From Candidatus Ectomicrobium neotermitis (GTDB lineage: Bacteria; Elusimicrobiota; Endomicrobiia; Endomicrobiales; Endomicrobiaceae), in the NCBI GenBank assembly GCA_031283745.1, contig JAITBH010000098.1, forward strand, positions 1 to 13,835: DNA of 13,835 nt. The letters are read 5' to 3'. Positions 1-6,749 of this stretch are shown one piece after another. Position 1 is the stretch's first letter. Every line of letters starts with the position of its first letter. Under the pieces are notes generated by a model. It had not been told where the DNA came from. It did no database searches and saw nothing but the letters and a program-made list of their open reading frames with translations. Both the position numbers and the translations under genes were made by a program.

Positions 1-33
1 GAAAACGCATACTATCCAAGAAACCCATAACAT
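1..33 (-). CDS. 5' end of an unidentified minus-strand gene, cut by the window edge
   Basis: A near-perfect ribosome binding site (AGGAGG on the minus strand, plus positions 40-45) sits 6 nt before an ATG at 33-31. That frame stays open to the edge and reads MLWVSWIVCVF. A second ATG at 28-26, in another frame, is also open and reads MGFLDSMRF, with 11 nt spacing. The first has the better spacing. The second looks more like a normal cytoplasmic N-terminus, with an amphipathic start such as some MreB-like proteins have, but nine residues cannot identify a family. The gene is co-directional with lepA but separated from it by the 567-bp repeat region, so it probably has its own transcript or relies on read-through. 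That a gene starts here is fairly likely. Its identity is unknown. Confidence 0.45.
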   Translation of the reverse strand, partial: MLWVSWIVCVF

Positions 34-102
34 TTTTTACCTCCTTAACTCATATTTCTACAACTTATTAACGGCTTTGCGGGCGTTCCACCCGGAACGG
101 CA

Positions 103-136
103 GGGAAAGAAAGGGGAGCAAAAGGGAACGAAAGGG
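103..136 (+). other. G-quadruplex-type motif, unit 1
   Basis: Four G-runs on the plus strand are separated by exactly 7 nt each: GGG, N7, GGGG, N7, GGG, N7, GGG. This meets the usual G3+N1-7 pattern for a potential quadruplex. The plus strand is the template strand for the minus-strand lepA transcript arriving from the right. Folding is not shown; this is a sequence pattern only. Confidence 0.6.
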
Positions 137-277
137 AACTGCAACGACACGACAAAAACAAAAACAACGACACGACAAAAAAACCAATTTCGCATATTTT
201 TCAAATTCCGCCCCGCAACCACCCGTCCCGTTTCGTATTGCCCATCCGCCGTTTCATTATCCCGTAAATGACCACAC

Positions 278-298
278 GGGAGGGTTTGAAACCCTCCC
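278..298. repeat. 21-bp palindromic repeat, copy 1
   Basis: Perfect inverted repeat with arms GGGAGGGTTT and AAACCCTCCC around a single central G, followed by CCTACATTGGTC. The same block recurs at 519-539 and, with one mismatch, at 13300-13320, so it is a dispersed REP-like element and not only part of the tandem unit. There is no T-tract, so it is not a typical intrinsic terminator. Confidence 0.85.
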
Positions 299-343
299 CT
301 ACATTGGTCACTCGCCTTCGGTGCCGTTCCACCCGGAACGGCA

Positions 344-377
344 GGGAAAGAAAGGGGAGCAAAAGGGAACGAAAGGG
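344..377 (+). other. G-quadruplex-type motif, unit 2
   Basis: Exact second copy of the four-run motif, with the same three 7-nt spacers, 241 bp from the first. No base differs across the motif, whereas the neighbouring CGACACG segment has changed. With only six changes in the whole unit, this gives little statistical support for selection. Confidence 0.6.
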
Positions 378-518
378 AACTGCCACGACACGGCAAAAAC
401 AAAAACAACGACACGACAAAAAAACCAATTTCGCACATTTTTCAAATTCCGCCCCGCAACCACCCGTCCCGTTTCGTGTTGCCCGTCCGCCGTTTCATTA
501 TCCCGTAAATGACCACAC

Positions 519-539
519 GGGAGGGTTTGAAACCCTCCC
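519..539. repeat. 21-bp palindromic repeat, copy 2
   Basis: Identical to the copy at 278-298, with the same tail (CCTACATTGGTC) in the second tandem unit. It lies about 60 bp beyond the lepA stop codon on the lepA transcript, where it could act as a 3' stem-loop; that role is inferred. Confidence 0.85.
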
Positions 540-568
540 CTACATTGGTCACTCGCCTTCGTTGCCGT

Positions 569-587
569 TCACTAATCACTAATCACT
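569..587. repeat. Short tandem repeat TCACTAA
   Basis: TCACTAA is repeated about 2.7 times directly where the 241-bp units end, just beyond the lepA stop. A 10-bp palindrome CTGTTAACAG follows at 590-599. This could be a scar or boundary of the repeat insertion. No function can be assigned. Confidence 0.6.
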
Positions 588-600
588 TGCTGTTAACAGT

Positions 601-1716
601 TTAATCCTCTATTTGGAGCATAGCAATAAAAGCTTCGGGGGGAATTTCAACTTTTCCAAACTGCCTCATTTTCTTCTTTCCCTCTTTTTGTTTTTCAAGA
701 AGTTTGCGTTTGCGGGTTATGTCTCCACCATAACATTTAGCCAAAACATCTTTACGCATAGCAGCTATATTTTCGCGGGCAATTATTTTATTGTTGACCT
801 TTGCTTGGATAGGAATTTCAAACATATGTCGAGGAATTATACTCCGCAATTTCTCGGTCAGAAAGTGGGCTGCATTTTGTGCCTTATCTTTATGAACTAT
901 CGCCGACAGAGCGTCCACCACCTCACCGTTTATCATCATTTCAAGCTTGACTAATTCCCCCTCTTGCGGAGGGATATGCTCATAATCAAAAGAGGCATAA
1001 CCTTTTGAAACTGATTTTAGTGCGTCATAAAAACCCACAATAATTTCAGCCAAAGGCAAGTGATATTTTAAGACCACGATTTTTGTGTTCATATATTTCA
1101 TCTGGGTGAGTTTGCCCCTTTTTTTACGGCAAAGTTCAAAAATGGCGCCGAGATATTCCGTCGGCGAAATTATCGTTGCCTCAACATAAGGCTCCCAAAT
1201 CTCTTCAATATCTCCAGCGGCAGGAAACTTTGCGGGATTGTCGATGACAATCAACTGACCTTTGGTTTGGAGTTTGTATTCAACATTAGGAGAGGTCACC
1301 AAAAGGTTTAGGTTGAACTCGCGTTCAAGCCGTTCTTTGACAATTTCTAAATGAAGAGAACCAAGAAAGCCGCAGCGAAAACCAAAACCTAAGGCAATGG
1401 AAGTTTCTGGAAAGTAGGTAAGAGAAGAATCTGAAAGCCGCAGTTTTTCAAGTGCATTTTTTAGCCCGTCATAATCAGACGAGCTGAAAGGATAAAGCCC
1501 CGCAAAAACAAAAGGATGAATTTCTTTATACCCCAAATGAGGCCGAGCAGTGGGACGGGAACTTTCTGTAACAGTGTCGCCAATTTTTATGTCGCGAATA
1601 TCTTTTATGCCCGCAACTATGTATCCAACCTCACCAGAATTTATCGCCTCCGACTCGATAGGTTTTATTTTCATATAGCCAACTTCTAAAACCTCATATT
1701 CAGCATTGCCCGCCAT
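601..1716 (-). CDS. lepA: LepA (EF4) C-terminal fragment: domains II to the LepA-specific C-terminus
   Basis: This encodes the rest of the ribosome-associated GTPase LepA/EF4: the remainder of domain II, the EF-G-like domains III and V, and the LepA-specific C-terminal domain. Diagnostic segments are ALGFGFRCGFLGSLHLEI and, near the end, KCYGGDITRKRKLLEKQKEG and QFGKVEIPPEAF. It is in the same frame as the upstream half. Reading through the TAA at 1726-1728 gives KKGM-stop-VRFMAGNAEYEV, an otherwise seamless LepA of about 595 residues (E. coli 599). The first ATG after the stop, at 1716, lies only 9 nt beyond it, so coupled re-initiation is conceivable, but no well-spaced ribosome binding site is seen (AAGGA is about 15 nt away). 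Without the G domain this piece should not work alone. It is either the lower half of a broken gene or the product of a sequencing or consensus error. Confidence 0.9.
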   Translation of the reverse strand: MAGNAEYEVLEVGYMKIKPIESEAINSGEVGYIVAGIKDIRDIKIGDTVTESSRPTARPHLGYKEIHPFVFAGLYPFSSSDYDGLKNALEKLRLSDSSLTYFPETSIALGFGFRCGFLGSLHLEIVKERLEREFNLNLLVTSPNVEYKLQTKGQLIVIDNPAKFPAAGDIEEIWEPYVEATIISPTEYLGAIFELCRKKRGKLTQMKYMNTKIVVLKYHLPLAEIIVGFYDALKSVSKGYASFDYEHIPPQEGELVKLEMMINGEVVDALSAIVHKDKAQNAAHFLTEKLRSIIPRHMFEIPIQAKVNNKIIARENIAAMRKDVLAKCYGGDITRKRKLLEKQKEGKKKMRQFGKVEIPPEAFIAMLQIED

Positions 1717-1725
1717 AAACCGAAC

Positions 1726-2388
1726 TTACATTCCTTTTTTAACTACACCCTCAAAAACCCTGACGATGATTATTACGCCCCGAAACGAATCGTAGAAAGA
1801 ATCAAAAATCAATGCTGACAAGGGAGATGAGTTGTCTACCTTTGCTGACGGAATTTTTGAAACTATCGCATCCACAATTTCGTCAATGCCGATGCCCTCT
1901 TTTGCACTGGCAAGAATGGGAACATCAGTAATTTCCAACCCTTCTTTTAGCTGCTCATAAGCACCATCTACATCTGCGGTAGGTAAATCGATTTTGTTGA
2001 TTATCGGAATGATTTTAAGGGAGGCATTTTTGGCAAGCATTGTGTTGGCAAGAGTTTGTGCTTCAACGCCTTGAGCTGCGTCAACAATTAAAAGAGCTCC
2101 TTCACATGCAGCCAAAGCTCTTGAAACCTCATATGTAAAATCCACATGGCCCGGTGTGTCGATGAGATTTAGAATATATCCTTTTCCATCTTTAGCTTTA
2201 TATTTCATTCTGACAGCCTTAGCTTTTATGGTGATGCCGCGTTCTCTTTCAAGCTCCATACCGTCGAGAATTTGATCTTTCATCTCTCTTTTAGAAATCG
2301 TGTCGGTATACTCTAAGAGCCTGTCAGCCAAAGTGCTTTTTCCATGATCAATGTGAGCGATGATGCAGAAATTTCTGATCTCGGGCAT
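1726..2388 (-). CDS. lepA: LepA (EF4) N-terminal fragment: GTPase domain, ended by an in-frame TAA
   Basis: This is the G domain of elongation factor 4, which acts on translating ribosomes. The GTP-binding motifs are all present: AHIDHGKS (11-18), RGITIK (50-55), DTPGH (77-81), NKID (131-134) and SAK (161-163). The start is firm: ATG at 2388 overlaps the ptsI stop by one base (TAATG), with TGAGGA about 10 nt upstream. The frame stops after 220 residues at VKKGM, just inside domain II, where LepA proteins normally continue with a Lys-rich segment such as KKGDKIRF. One base change (for example AAA to TAA) would explain the stop, because the phase is kept and homology resumes at once downstream. 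TAA is the ordinary stop in neighbouring genes, so recoding is not indicated. Confidence 0.92.
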   Translation of the reverse strand: MPEIRNFCIIAHIDHGKSTLADRLLEYTDTISKREMKDQILDGMELERERGITIKAKAVRMKYKAKDGKGYILNLIDTPGHVDFTYEVSRALAACEGALLIVDAAQGVEAQTLANTMLAKNASLKIIPIINKIDLPTADVDGAYEQLKEGLEITDVPILASAKEGIGIDEIVDAIVSKIPSAKVDNSSPLSALIFDSFYDSFRGVIIIVRVFEGVVKKGM

Positions 2389-4148
2389 TAGTTGATGTCC
2401 TCAGAAAATTTGATGCCCTTTAGTATCTGCTCTATTTGAGAGCTGTCATCACATTTCAAAACTTCGTCGGAAAGTTTTTTCATCTCTTCCATATTTACGC
2501 TGCGGATAATTTTTTTAATTCTTGGAATTTGAACAATTGAGACGCTAAATTCGTCTAAGCCAAGCCCGAGAAGTATCGGAGTATAAAATGGAGAGCCTGC
2601 CATTTCTCCGCACATCGCAACCTTTATCCCCGCTTTGTGCCCATTGTCGATAATCATTTTCAAAAGCCGCAAAACTGCGGGGTGAAGAGGATTGTAGAGA
2701 TGTGCAACATTTTCGTTTACCCTGTCTGCAGCCATCGAATATTGAATTAGATCGTTTGTGCCGATAGAAAAAAAGTCCACTTTTTTAGCAAGTATGTCTG
2801 AAATTAAAGCAGCCGATGGAACCTCTATCATGATCCCAACTTTTATGTCCTCATCAAAAGGAATGTTTTCTTTTCTTAGGTCTGTCTTAACCTTTTCTAA
2901 AACCTCATTTGCCGCATCAAGCTCGTCAACACAAGAGACCATCGGATATAAAAGATTGATTTTTCCTTTAGCTGATGCCCGCAAAATTCCCCTCAACTGA
3001 TCGATAAAAATCCTGGGATACTTTAGGCACAACCGAATTGCCCTAAGCCCCATAAAAGGATTCTTTTCTTTCTCTAAATGTAGCACGTCTGATTCCGTCA
3101 ACTTGTCGCCGCCAAGGTCGAGAGTTCTGATGACAGTGGGAAGACCGTTCATACTTTCAACAACTTTCACATACGCCTCATAATGAACATTTTCGCTGGG
3201 AATGTCTGAGCGGTTGAAATAAATAAATTCGGTTCTATAAAGACCAATGCCCGCAGCATGCATAGACAAGACCAAATTAGTTTCATTGGGGTTTTCTATG
3301 TTTGCCAAAATTTCGACATTATGCCCGTCGACAGTTGTTGCAGACATATTTTTTATCTTGTCTAACTCTTCTGTAGCTTTGTCTAAATTTTTAATTTCCT
3401 GCCTGTATTTTTCTATCACTTCTTTATCGGGATTTAAGATGACTAAACCAGCATTCCCGTCAAGAATTATCTCCTCATTGGGTTCAACATTTGAGGTTAT
3501 GGAAGTTAAACCAACAACCGCTGGAATGCCGAGACCGTTTGCGACGATAGCGGTATGCGAAGTCCGCCCGCCCATATCCGTAACAAAACCAAGCACAAAT
3601 TTTTCTTTCATCACTACGGTTTCAGCGGGGCTTAAAGTGTGGGCAACGACTATTTTGTTTTCGCCGATATTTTCAAGCAAAACTTTGCGATCTTTCCTGC
3701 CAATTAAATTGTCGATGATTTTCTTTGAAACCTCTTTTATGTCGGCAACCCGCTCTCTGAAATACTCATCGCTCTCGACTTCCAAAGTTTTAACGATGTC
3801 TTTGGTGAATTTATCAACAGCATACTCTGCTTTTGAACCTGAATTTATCATCTCTAAAACTTTCTGCGTCATGAGAGGATCCTCTAACATCAAGAAATGC
3901 ACCTCTGCAATTTTTGCGTAATTTGCACCAAGTGTTCTGTTGATCTTAGAGCGAAGTTCCTGCATTTCAGCCCTGGCATTTTTGATGGCTTCTTGAAAAC
4001 GCAAAACCTCTTTTGCCCGCTCGGACTGCGGGATATAAATTTCTTCAGTAGGCATAAAATCATCGTTCTTTAATAGAAAAACTTTTCCGATAACAATGCC
4101 TGAAGATGCTGAAATTCCTTTTAGTGTGATGTTATGTTCTTTTTTCAT
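2388..4148 (-). CDS. ptsI: PTS enzyme I (phosphoenolpyruvate-protein phosphotransferase)
   Basis: Cytoplasmic enzyme I transfers phosphate from PEP to HPr. The phosphohistidine site GGRTSHTAI (His198 from this start), the PEP-binding segments GLYRTEF and SIGTNDLIQY, and the C-terminal active-site cysteine in AMCGEMAG (Cys513) are all visible. At 586 residues it matches the usual length. There is no GAF domain in front, so it is the sugar-type EI and not PtsP/EI-Ntr. The start is ambiguous: a TTG at 4154 lies 6 nt after GAGG, while the ATG at 4148 (MKKEHNITLKG) lies 12 nt after it. I chose ATG. Either way it overlaps the end of ptsH by 17-23 nt, so the two are translationally coupled. EI and HPr follow the permease genes directly, suggesting joint expression of the whole relay. 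Confidence 0.97.
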   Translation of the reverse strand: MKKEHNITLKGISASSGIVIGKVFLLKNDDFMPTEEIYIPQSERAKEVLRFQEAIKNARAEMQELRSKINRTLGANYAKIAEVHFLMLEDPLMTQKVLEMINSGSKAEYAVDKFTKDIVKTLEVESDEYFRERVADIKEVSKKIIDNLIGRKDRKVLLENIGENKIVVAHTLSPAETVVMKEKFVLGFVTDMGGRTSHTAIVANGLGIPAVVGLTSITSNVEPNEEIILDGNAGLVILNPDKEVIEKYRQEIKNLDKATEELDKIKNMSATTVDGHNVEILANIENPNETNLVLSMHAAGIGLYRTEFIYFNRSDIPSENVHYEAYVKVVESMNGLPTVIRTLDLGGDKLTESDVLHLEKEKNPFMGLRAIRLCLKYPRIFIDQLRGILRASAKGKINLLYPMVSCVDELDAANEVLEKVKTDLRKENIPFDEDIKVGIMIEVPSAALISDILAKKVDFFSIGTNDLIQYSMAADRVNENVAHLYNPLHPAVLRLLKMIIDNGHKAGIKVAMCGEMAGSPFYTPILLGLGLDEFSVSIVQIPRIKKIIRSVNMEEMKKLSDEVLKCDDSSQIEQILKGIKFSEDIN

Positions 4149-4419
4149 TAGCAATCATTTCCTCAAAATTAGAATTAAAAAATTTCTCCAACTCTTTACT
4201 TACTTCTTCTTCATCCTCTCCGTTGATGACAAACTTCAGATCTGAACCGCAGTCTGCTGCAAGAATCAAAATGCTCATAACGCTTTTTGCATCTATCTCC
4301 ATATCGTCCTTAAAAATTTTCACCTCAGATTTATACTTTGAAAGCATTTGAACTAGCAATGCACCGGGTCTGGCGTGTAAGCCTTGTTTAGATTTAACGA
4401 TCAGCTTTTTCTCTATCAT
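4132..4419 (-). CDS. ptsH: PTS phosphocarrier protein HPr
   Basis: HPr accepts phosphate from EI at His15 and passes it to EIIA proteins. The 95-residue protein has GLHARPG with His15 and the Firmicute-type regulatory serine Ser46 in DAKSVMSIL, which is the site HprK modifies. hprK lies in the same gene train, so both phosphorylation modes look functional. The C-terminus has an acidic extension of about ten residues (FNSNFEEMIANEKRT) beyond the usual 85-88. The gene begins 1 nt after the EIID stop (GGGGAACTAAAATG, stop TAA just before the ATG) and overlaps ptsI. It is the only HPr-like gene in the window; no separate NPr is seen, so it may also serve PtsN (inferred). Confidence 0.97.
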   Translation of the reverse strand: MIEKKLIVKSKQGLHARPGALLVQMLSKYKSEVKIFKDDMEIDAKSVMSILILAADCGSDLKFVINGEDEEEVSKELEKFFNSNFEEMIANEKRT

Positions 4420-4420
4420 T

Positions 4421-5206
4421 TTAGTTCCCCAAGTAAGCCCAGATAACGCAAAGCAAAATTACCAAATACACCTTAGCCGCAGAGGTGAATTTGTTTAAGG
4501 ACAAAGACAAAACAAAACCCAACACAAAAACCAGAATGTCTATCATCGACATTTCAAAAAATAAAACCCTGTCATTTCTCCAGCCATAAAAATAAAAATA
4601 TGCACCAATAACAATCGCTAAAATCGCAACCGCAATAGCTTTTGTCGTCGACATATACTGTTTTATGCGGGGCTTTGAGATAAATCCAAGAACATCTCTG
4701 CCCTCAATAAAAATGCTGCTGGCAAAGAAATATCGAATGAACAAATGGAAAAAATTATAGATGAGAAAAAAGCCAAGCGGTATGAGCAGATATAAACGAG
4801 GATCAACATTATCAAAGCCGCTATAAAAGAAAACGATAAAAAATACAGCACCAAGTGCCGCTACGTTTTCTAAGGTTCCCCAAAAAAACGAATCGCCCAT
4901 GGCCGCAAGAGGACTCGCCATTGACTGTTTAAGCTTTGAGATCATTGGGATTACATTTGAATTTCCTCTGGCTGCTTCTCGCTCCATTTTCTCGGTTAAG
5001 ACAATTATCAAAACTGCCATGTAAGGATGCGTGTTAAAAAATTCAAGATGCCTTAGATATGCTTCTTTTCTTTTTTCTACCTCGGGATAAAACTTGTCAA
5101 GGAAAGGGGCAAGCAAAAACAGAAAACCAACATTTTGCATTCTCTCAAAGTTCCACAAAGACTGAATAAAAAAAACTCTTCCATAAAACATTAGACGTTT
5201 GATCAT
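4421..5206 (-). CDS. Mannose-family PTS membrane subunit EIID
   Basis: This is the IID subunit of a mannose/fructose/sorbose-class permease, an inner-membrane protein that forms the sugar channel with IIC. Family hallmarks are NFERMQNVGFLFLLAP near the N-terminus, HLEFFNTHPYMA, and GDSFFWGTL in the middle. Several hydrophobic segments fill the C-terminal half. At 261 residues it is slightly shorter than the usual 270-285. It starts 5 nt after EIIC. The EIIC stop codon TAG lies inside the ribosome binding region (TAGGTAGGAAATATG), a tight coupling signal. The transported sugar cannot be read from the sequence; mannose, amino sugars and sorbose are all handled by this class. Confidence 0.94.
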   Translation of the reverse strand: MIKRLMFYGRVFFIQSLWNFERMQNVGFLFLLAPFLDKFYPEVEKRKEAYLRHLEFFNTHPYMAVLIIVLTEKMEREAARGNSNVIPMISKLKQSMASPLAAMGDSFFWGTLENVAALGAVFFIVFFYSGFDNVDPRLYLLIPLGFFLIYNFFHLFIRYFFASSIFIEGRDVLGFISKPRIKQYMSTTKAIAVAILAIVIGAYFYFYGWRNDRVLFFEMSMIDILVFVLGFVLSLSLNKFTSAAKVYLVILLCVIWAYLGN

Positions 5207-5211
5207 ATTTC

Positions 5212-5844
5212 CTACCTAAAAATCTTTATGCTGATTAAAGAATATACCGCAGAGCCAAGCCCCAAAATTGGGAGCAGATACCATGCTTTTACAAAACCGT
5301 TTAAGACAAAACCCGGGAGGTGCAGATAAAACAGATAAAATACAAGCCCGCCCAAAGGAAATGCGATTAAGTAAAAAGCGAAAAACTTAAAGAAAAATAA
5401 AAATGCCCCGAGTGCCATACCTTTGTTGAGACGTTCAAACTTTGACTCTTTTATACCTTGCTCAATCCACCGCATAATCGATGTGTTTATTTTCCTGACC
5501 AAAACATCTACCTCTCGGCAAAGATAACCAAAGGGGACAGCGATCATCAAAGCAAAAATCCCAGCCGCTGACAGGCCGGGAAAATATTTGTTAACCCAAT
5601 AAATTGTTAGGACGCTTATCGCACTAATATTTGGAGGCATCGAAGCACCAAGTGGAACTGCGTTAAACCATATCAACTCAACAATCATTCCGATCCACAA
5701 CCCCGTCGCTATGTCGCCAGTTAAATATCCAAAAACGGGAGCACAAAAAATTGGTCGATACAACATAAACTGCCCGATACCCGTCATATCTACACTAAAG
5801 ACTGCAGCAATCAACGATAAAATAACAACGTTTTCTATGATCAT
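5212..5844 (-). CDS. Mannose-family PTS membrane subunit EIIC (short form)
   Basis: This is the IIC partner of the channel. The N-terminal half is hydrophobic and carries family-like segments: IGQFMLYRPIFCAPVFGYLTGD, then TGLWIGMIVELIWF and GASMPPNISAISVL. Two or three further membrane spans lie near the C-terminus. At 210 residues it is clearly shorter than E. coli ManY (266), although it is an intact open frame with no sign of frameshift. The start ATG at 5844 overlaps the EIIB stop as ATGA. Because all four subunits are intact and adjacent, a working permease is likely. The short IIC could instead reflect a variant subclass seen where the PTS is embedded in rpoN-type clusters; that is inference. 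Confidence 0.92.
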   Translation of the reverse strand: MIIENVVILSLIAAVFSVDMTGIGQFMLYRPIFCAPVFGYLTGDIATGLWIGMIVELIWFNAVPLGASMPPNISAISVLTIYWVNKYFPGLSAAGIFALMIAVPFGYLCREVDVLVRKINTSIMRWIEQGIKESKFERLNKGMALGAFLFFFKFFAFYLIAFPLGGLVFYLFYLHLPGFVLNGFVKAWYLLPILGLGSAVYSLISIKIFR

Positions 5845-6335
5845 TTTTTATAAAAACTTTTTCCTATGGCTTCCATCACATTTATTCTTTCGTCTAAAGG
5901 CAGGATTCGCCCCTCAAGCTCAATTCCTTTCTGGAAGAGGATCTTCAAAACTTCAATATCTTTATCGTCGACAAAAACATTTTTGAGGACTTGTTTTTTA
6001 TCTTGTGCATAGTGCATTCCGCCAACATTTACTTGCTTAAAATTTGCACCTTTGTCGACCATATATAAAATCTCCTCGGGCTTAGCAGCGATGATCATTG
6101 TTCTCAACTTTTCATATTCACCGTTGATGATTGATTGGGTTATTTCTTCAACGGTTTTAATATCAAGGCTCACATTATTTGGGACAGAAAGACTCATAAG
6201 AATTTTTTGCATATTATCGTTTGCGACAAAATCAGAAGCAACGGCTATTTTGTCTACCGCTATATTTTTAAGCCACCCCTGAACTATTTGCCCGTGAACA
6301 AGTCTGTCATCAATTCTTACAAGAACTATAGCCAT
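5841..6335 (-). CDS. Mannose-family PTS subunit EIIB
   Basis: This cytoplasmic IIB subunit takes phosphate from IIA and hands it to the incoming sugar. The active-site motif RIDDRLVHGQ is at the very N-terminus with His14, and the 164-residue length is normal for a stand-alone IIB. Later segments NVGGMHY and ILPLDERINV fit the family. In E. coli ManX the A and B domains are fused; here they are separate genes 18 nt apart, as in many other bacteria. A G-rich ribosome binding site (AAGGGGGG) lies 8 nt before the ATG. The 3' end overlaps EIIC by 4 nt (ATGA). Confidence 0.95.
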   Translation of the reverse strand: MAIVLVRIDDRLVHGQIVQGWLKNIAVDKIAVASDFVANDNMQKILMSLSVPNNVSLDIKTVEEITQSIINGEYEKLRTMIIAAKPEEILYMVDKGANFKQVNVGGMHYAQDKKQVLKNVFVDDKDIEVLKILFQKGIELEGRILPLDERINVMEAIGKSFYKK

Positions 6336-6353
6336 CTCTACTACCCCCCTTCC

Positions 6354-6749
6354 CTAAAATAATCTTTTGATGTTTACGATACTTCGCTGCCCATCTTTAT
6401 AAACCTTATCGGCAAGATCTTTAGCACTGTCGAAATGTTTGCTTGCAAACATAGCAGTCAAAATCATCGGCAAATTGACACCCGTCACAACCTCTACGTT
6501 GGCTGTTCTGCATAAAGGAACTACGGCATTGCAGGGGGTTCCGCCGACCATATCAACCAAAATCAAAACTCCATTTTCATTGTTGATGCCATTTATAAAA
6601 GTTTCCATTTTTTGCTGCATATGGGACAAACTTTCCCCCGTCGGCATTTCGATTGCATAAATATTATCTTGCTTGCCCGCAATTTTTTCTGCTGAGGCTA
6701 ACAATTCTTCTGCTAATGCTCCGTGAGTGACGATAATTACATTGATCAT
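6354..6749 (-). CDS. Mannose-family PTS subunit EIIA
   Basis: This cytoplasmic IIA subunit is phosphorylated by HPr at His9 (VIIVTHGALAEELL). The second family signature VDMVGGTPCNAV is present around residues 65-76, and the length (131) is typical of a stand-alone IIA-Man domain. It overlaps yvcK by 4 nt (ATGA), with GGGAG 5 nt before the ATG. Its place directly behind hprK-rapZ-yvcK and ahead of the IIB-IIC-IID-HPr-EI set makes it the first gene of the PTS half of the cluster. A regulatory role besides transport is possible but not shown. Confidence 0.95.
   Translation of the reverse strand: MINVIIVTHGALAEELLASAEKIAGKQDNIYAIEMPTGESLSHMQQKMETFINGINNENGVLILVDMVGGTPCNAVVPLCRTANVEVVTGVNLPMILTAMFASKHFDSAKDLADKVYKDGQRSIVNIKRLF

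Larger units (their letters stand above)
84..324. repeat. 241-bp tandem repeat, unit 1
   Basis: First of two adjacent 241-bp units (period 241, 6 mismatches by eye, about 97.5% identical). In order the unit contains: a short inverted repeat (CGTTCC, loop ACCC, GGAACG, 84-99); a purine-rich stretch with four evenly spaced G-runs (103-136); an A-rich segment with ACGACACGACAAAAA occurring twice; a C-rich segment; and a 21-bp palindrome (278-298) followed by CCCTACATTGGTC. The unit is visibly richer in G+C than the neighbouring genes. Open frames over it are low-complexity and differ by frame, so it does not look coding. It lies between lepA and the next co-directional gene. Near-identity of the copies points to recent duplication or gene conversion. 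Confidence 0.93.
325..565. repeat. 241-bp tandem repeat, unit 2
   Basis: Second tandem unit. It differs from the first at only six visible places: two in the CGACACG segment, three in the CAT/CGT-containing middle and one near the end. Its opening hairpin is longer than in unit 1: GCCGTTCC and GGAACGGC pair over 8 bp (323-342), because the junction supplies GC before the unit. Only the first few bases of a third unit follow (CGTTC at 566-570) before the sequence changes to a TCACTAA repeat. Confidence 0.93.

Noticed and set aside
58..438. 126-codon minus-strand open frame over the tandem repeats (and smaller ones on both strands)
   Set aside because: It is made of the two repeat units, with low-complexity Phe/Val/Ser-rich sequence, no ribosome binding site and no family resemblance. 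The open frame follows from the composition of the repeat.
278..539. Palindromes considered as intrinsic terminators or as a CRISPR-type array
   Set aside because: No T-tract follows the stems on either strand. There are just two copies with an identical 220-bp interval, so no unique spacers and no cas genes.
1726..1728. Stop-codon recoding as an explanation for the lepA TAA
   Set aside because: TAA ends ptsI, ptsH, EIID and lepA itself, so it is a normal stop here, and TAA is not used for selenocysteine or pyrrolysine.
3247..3921. 224-codon plus-strand open frame inside ptsI
   Set aside because: It is fully antisense to a certain ptsI, rich in Ser/Phe/Leu, with no motif. It is a shadow of the ptsI codons.
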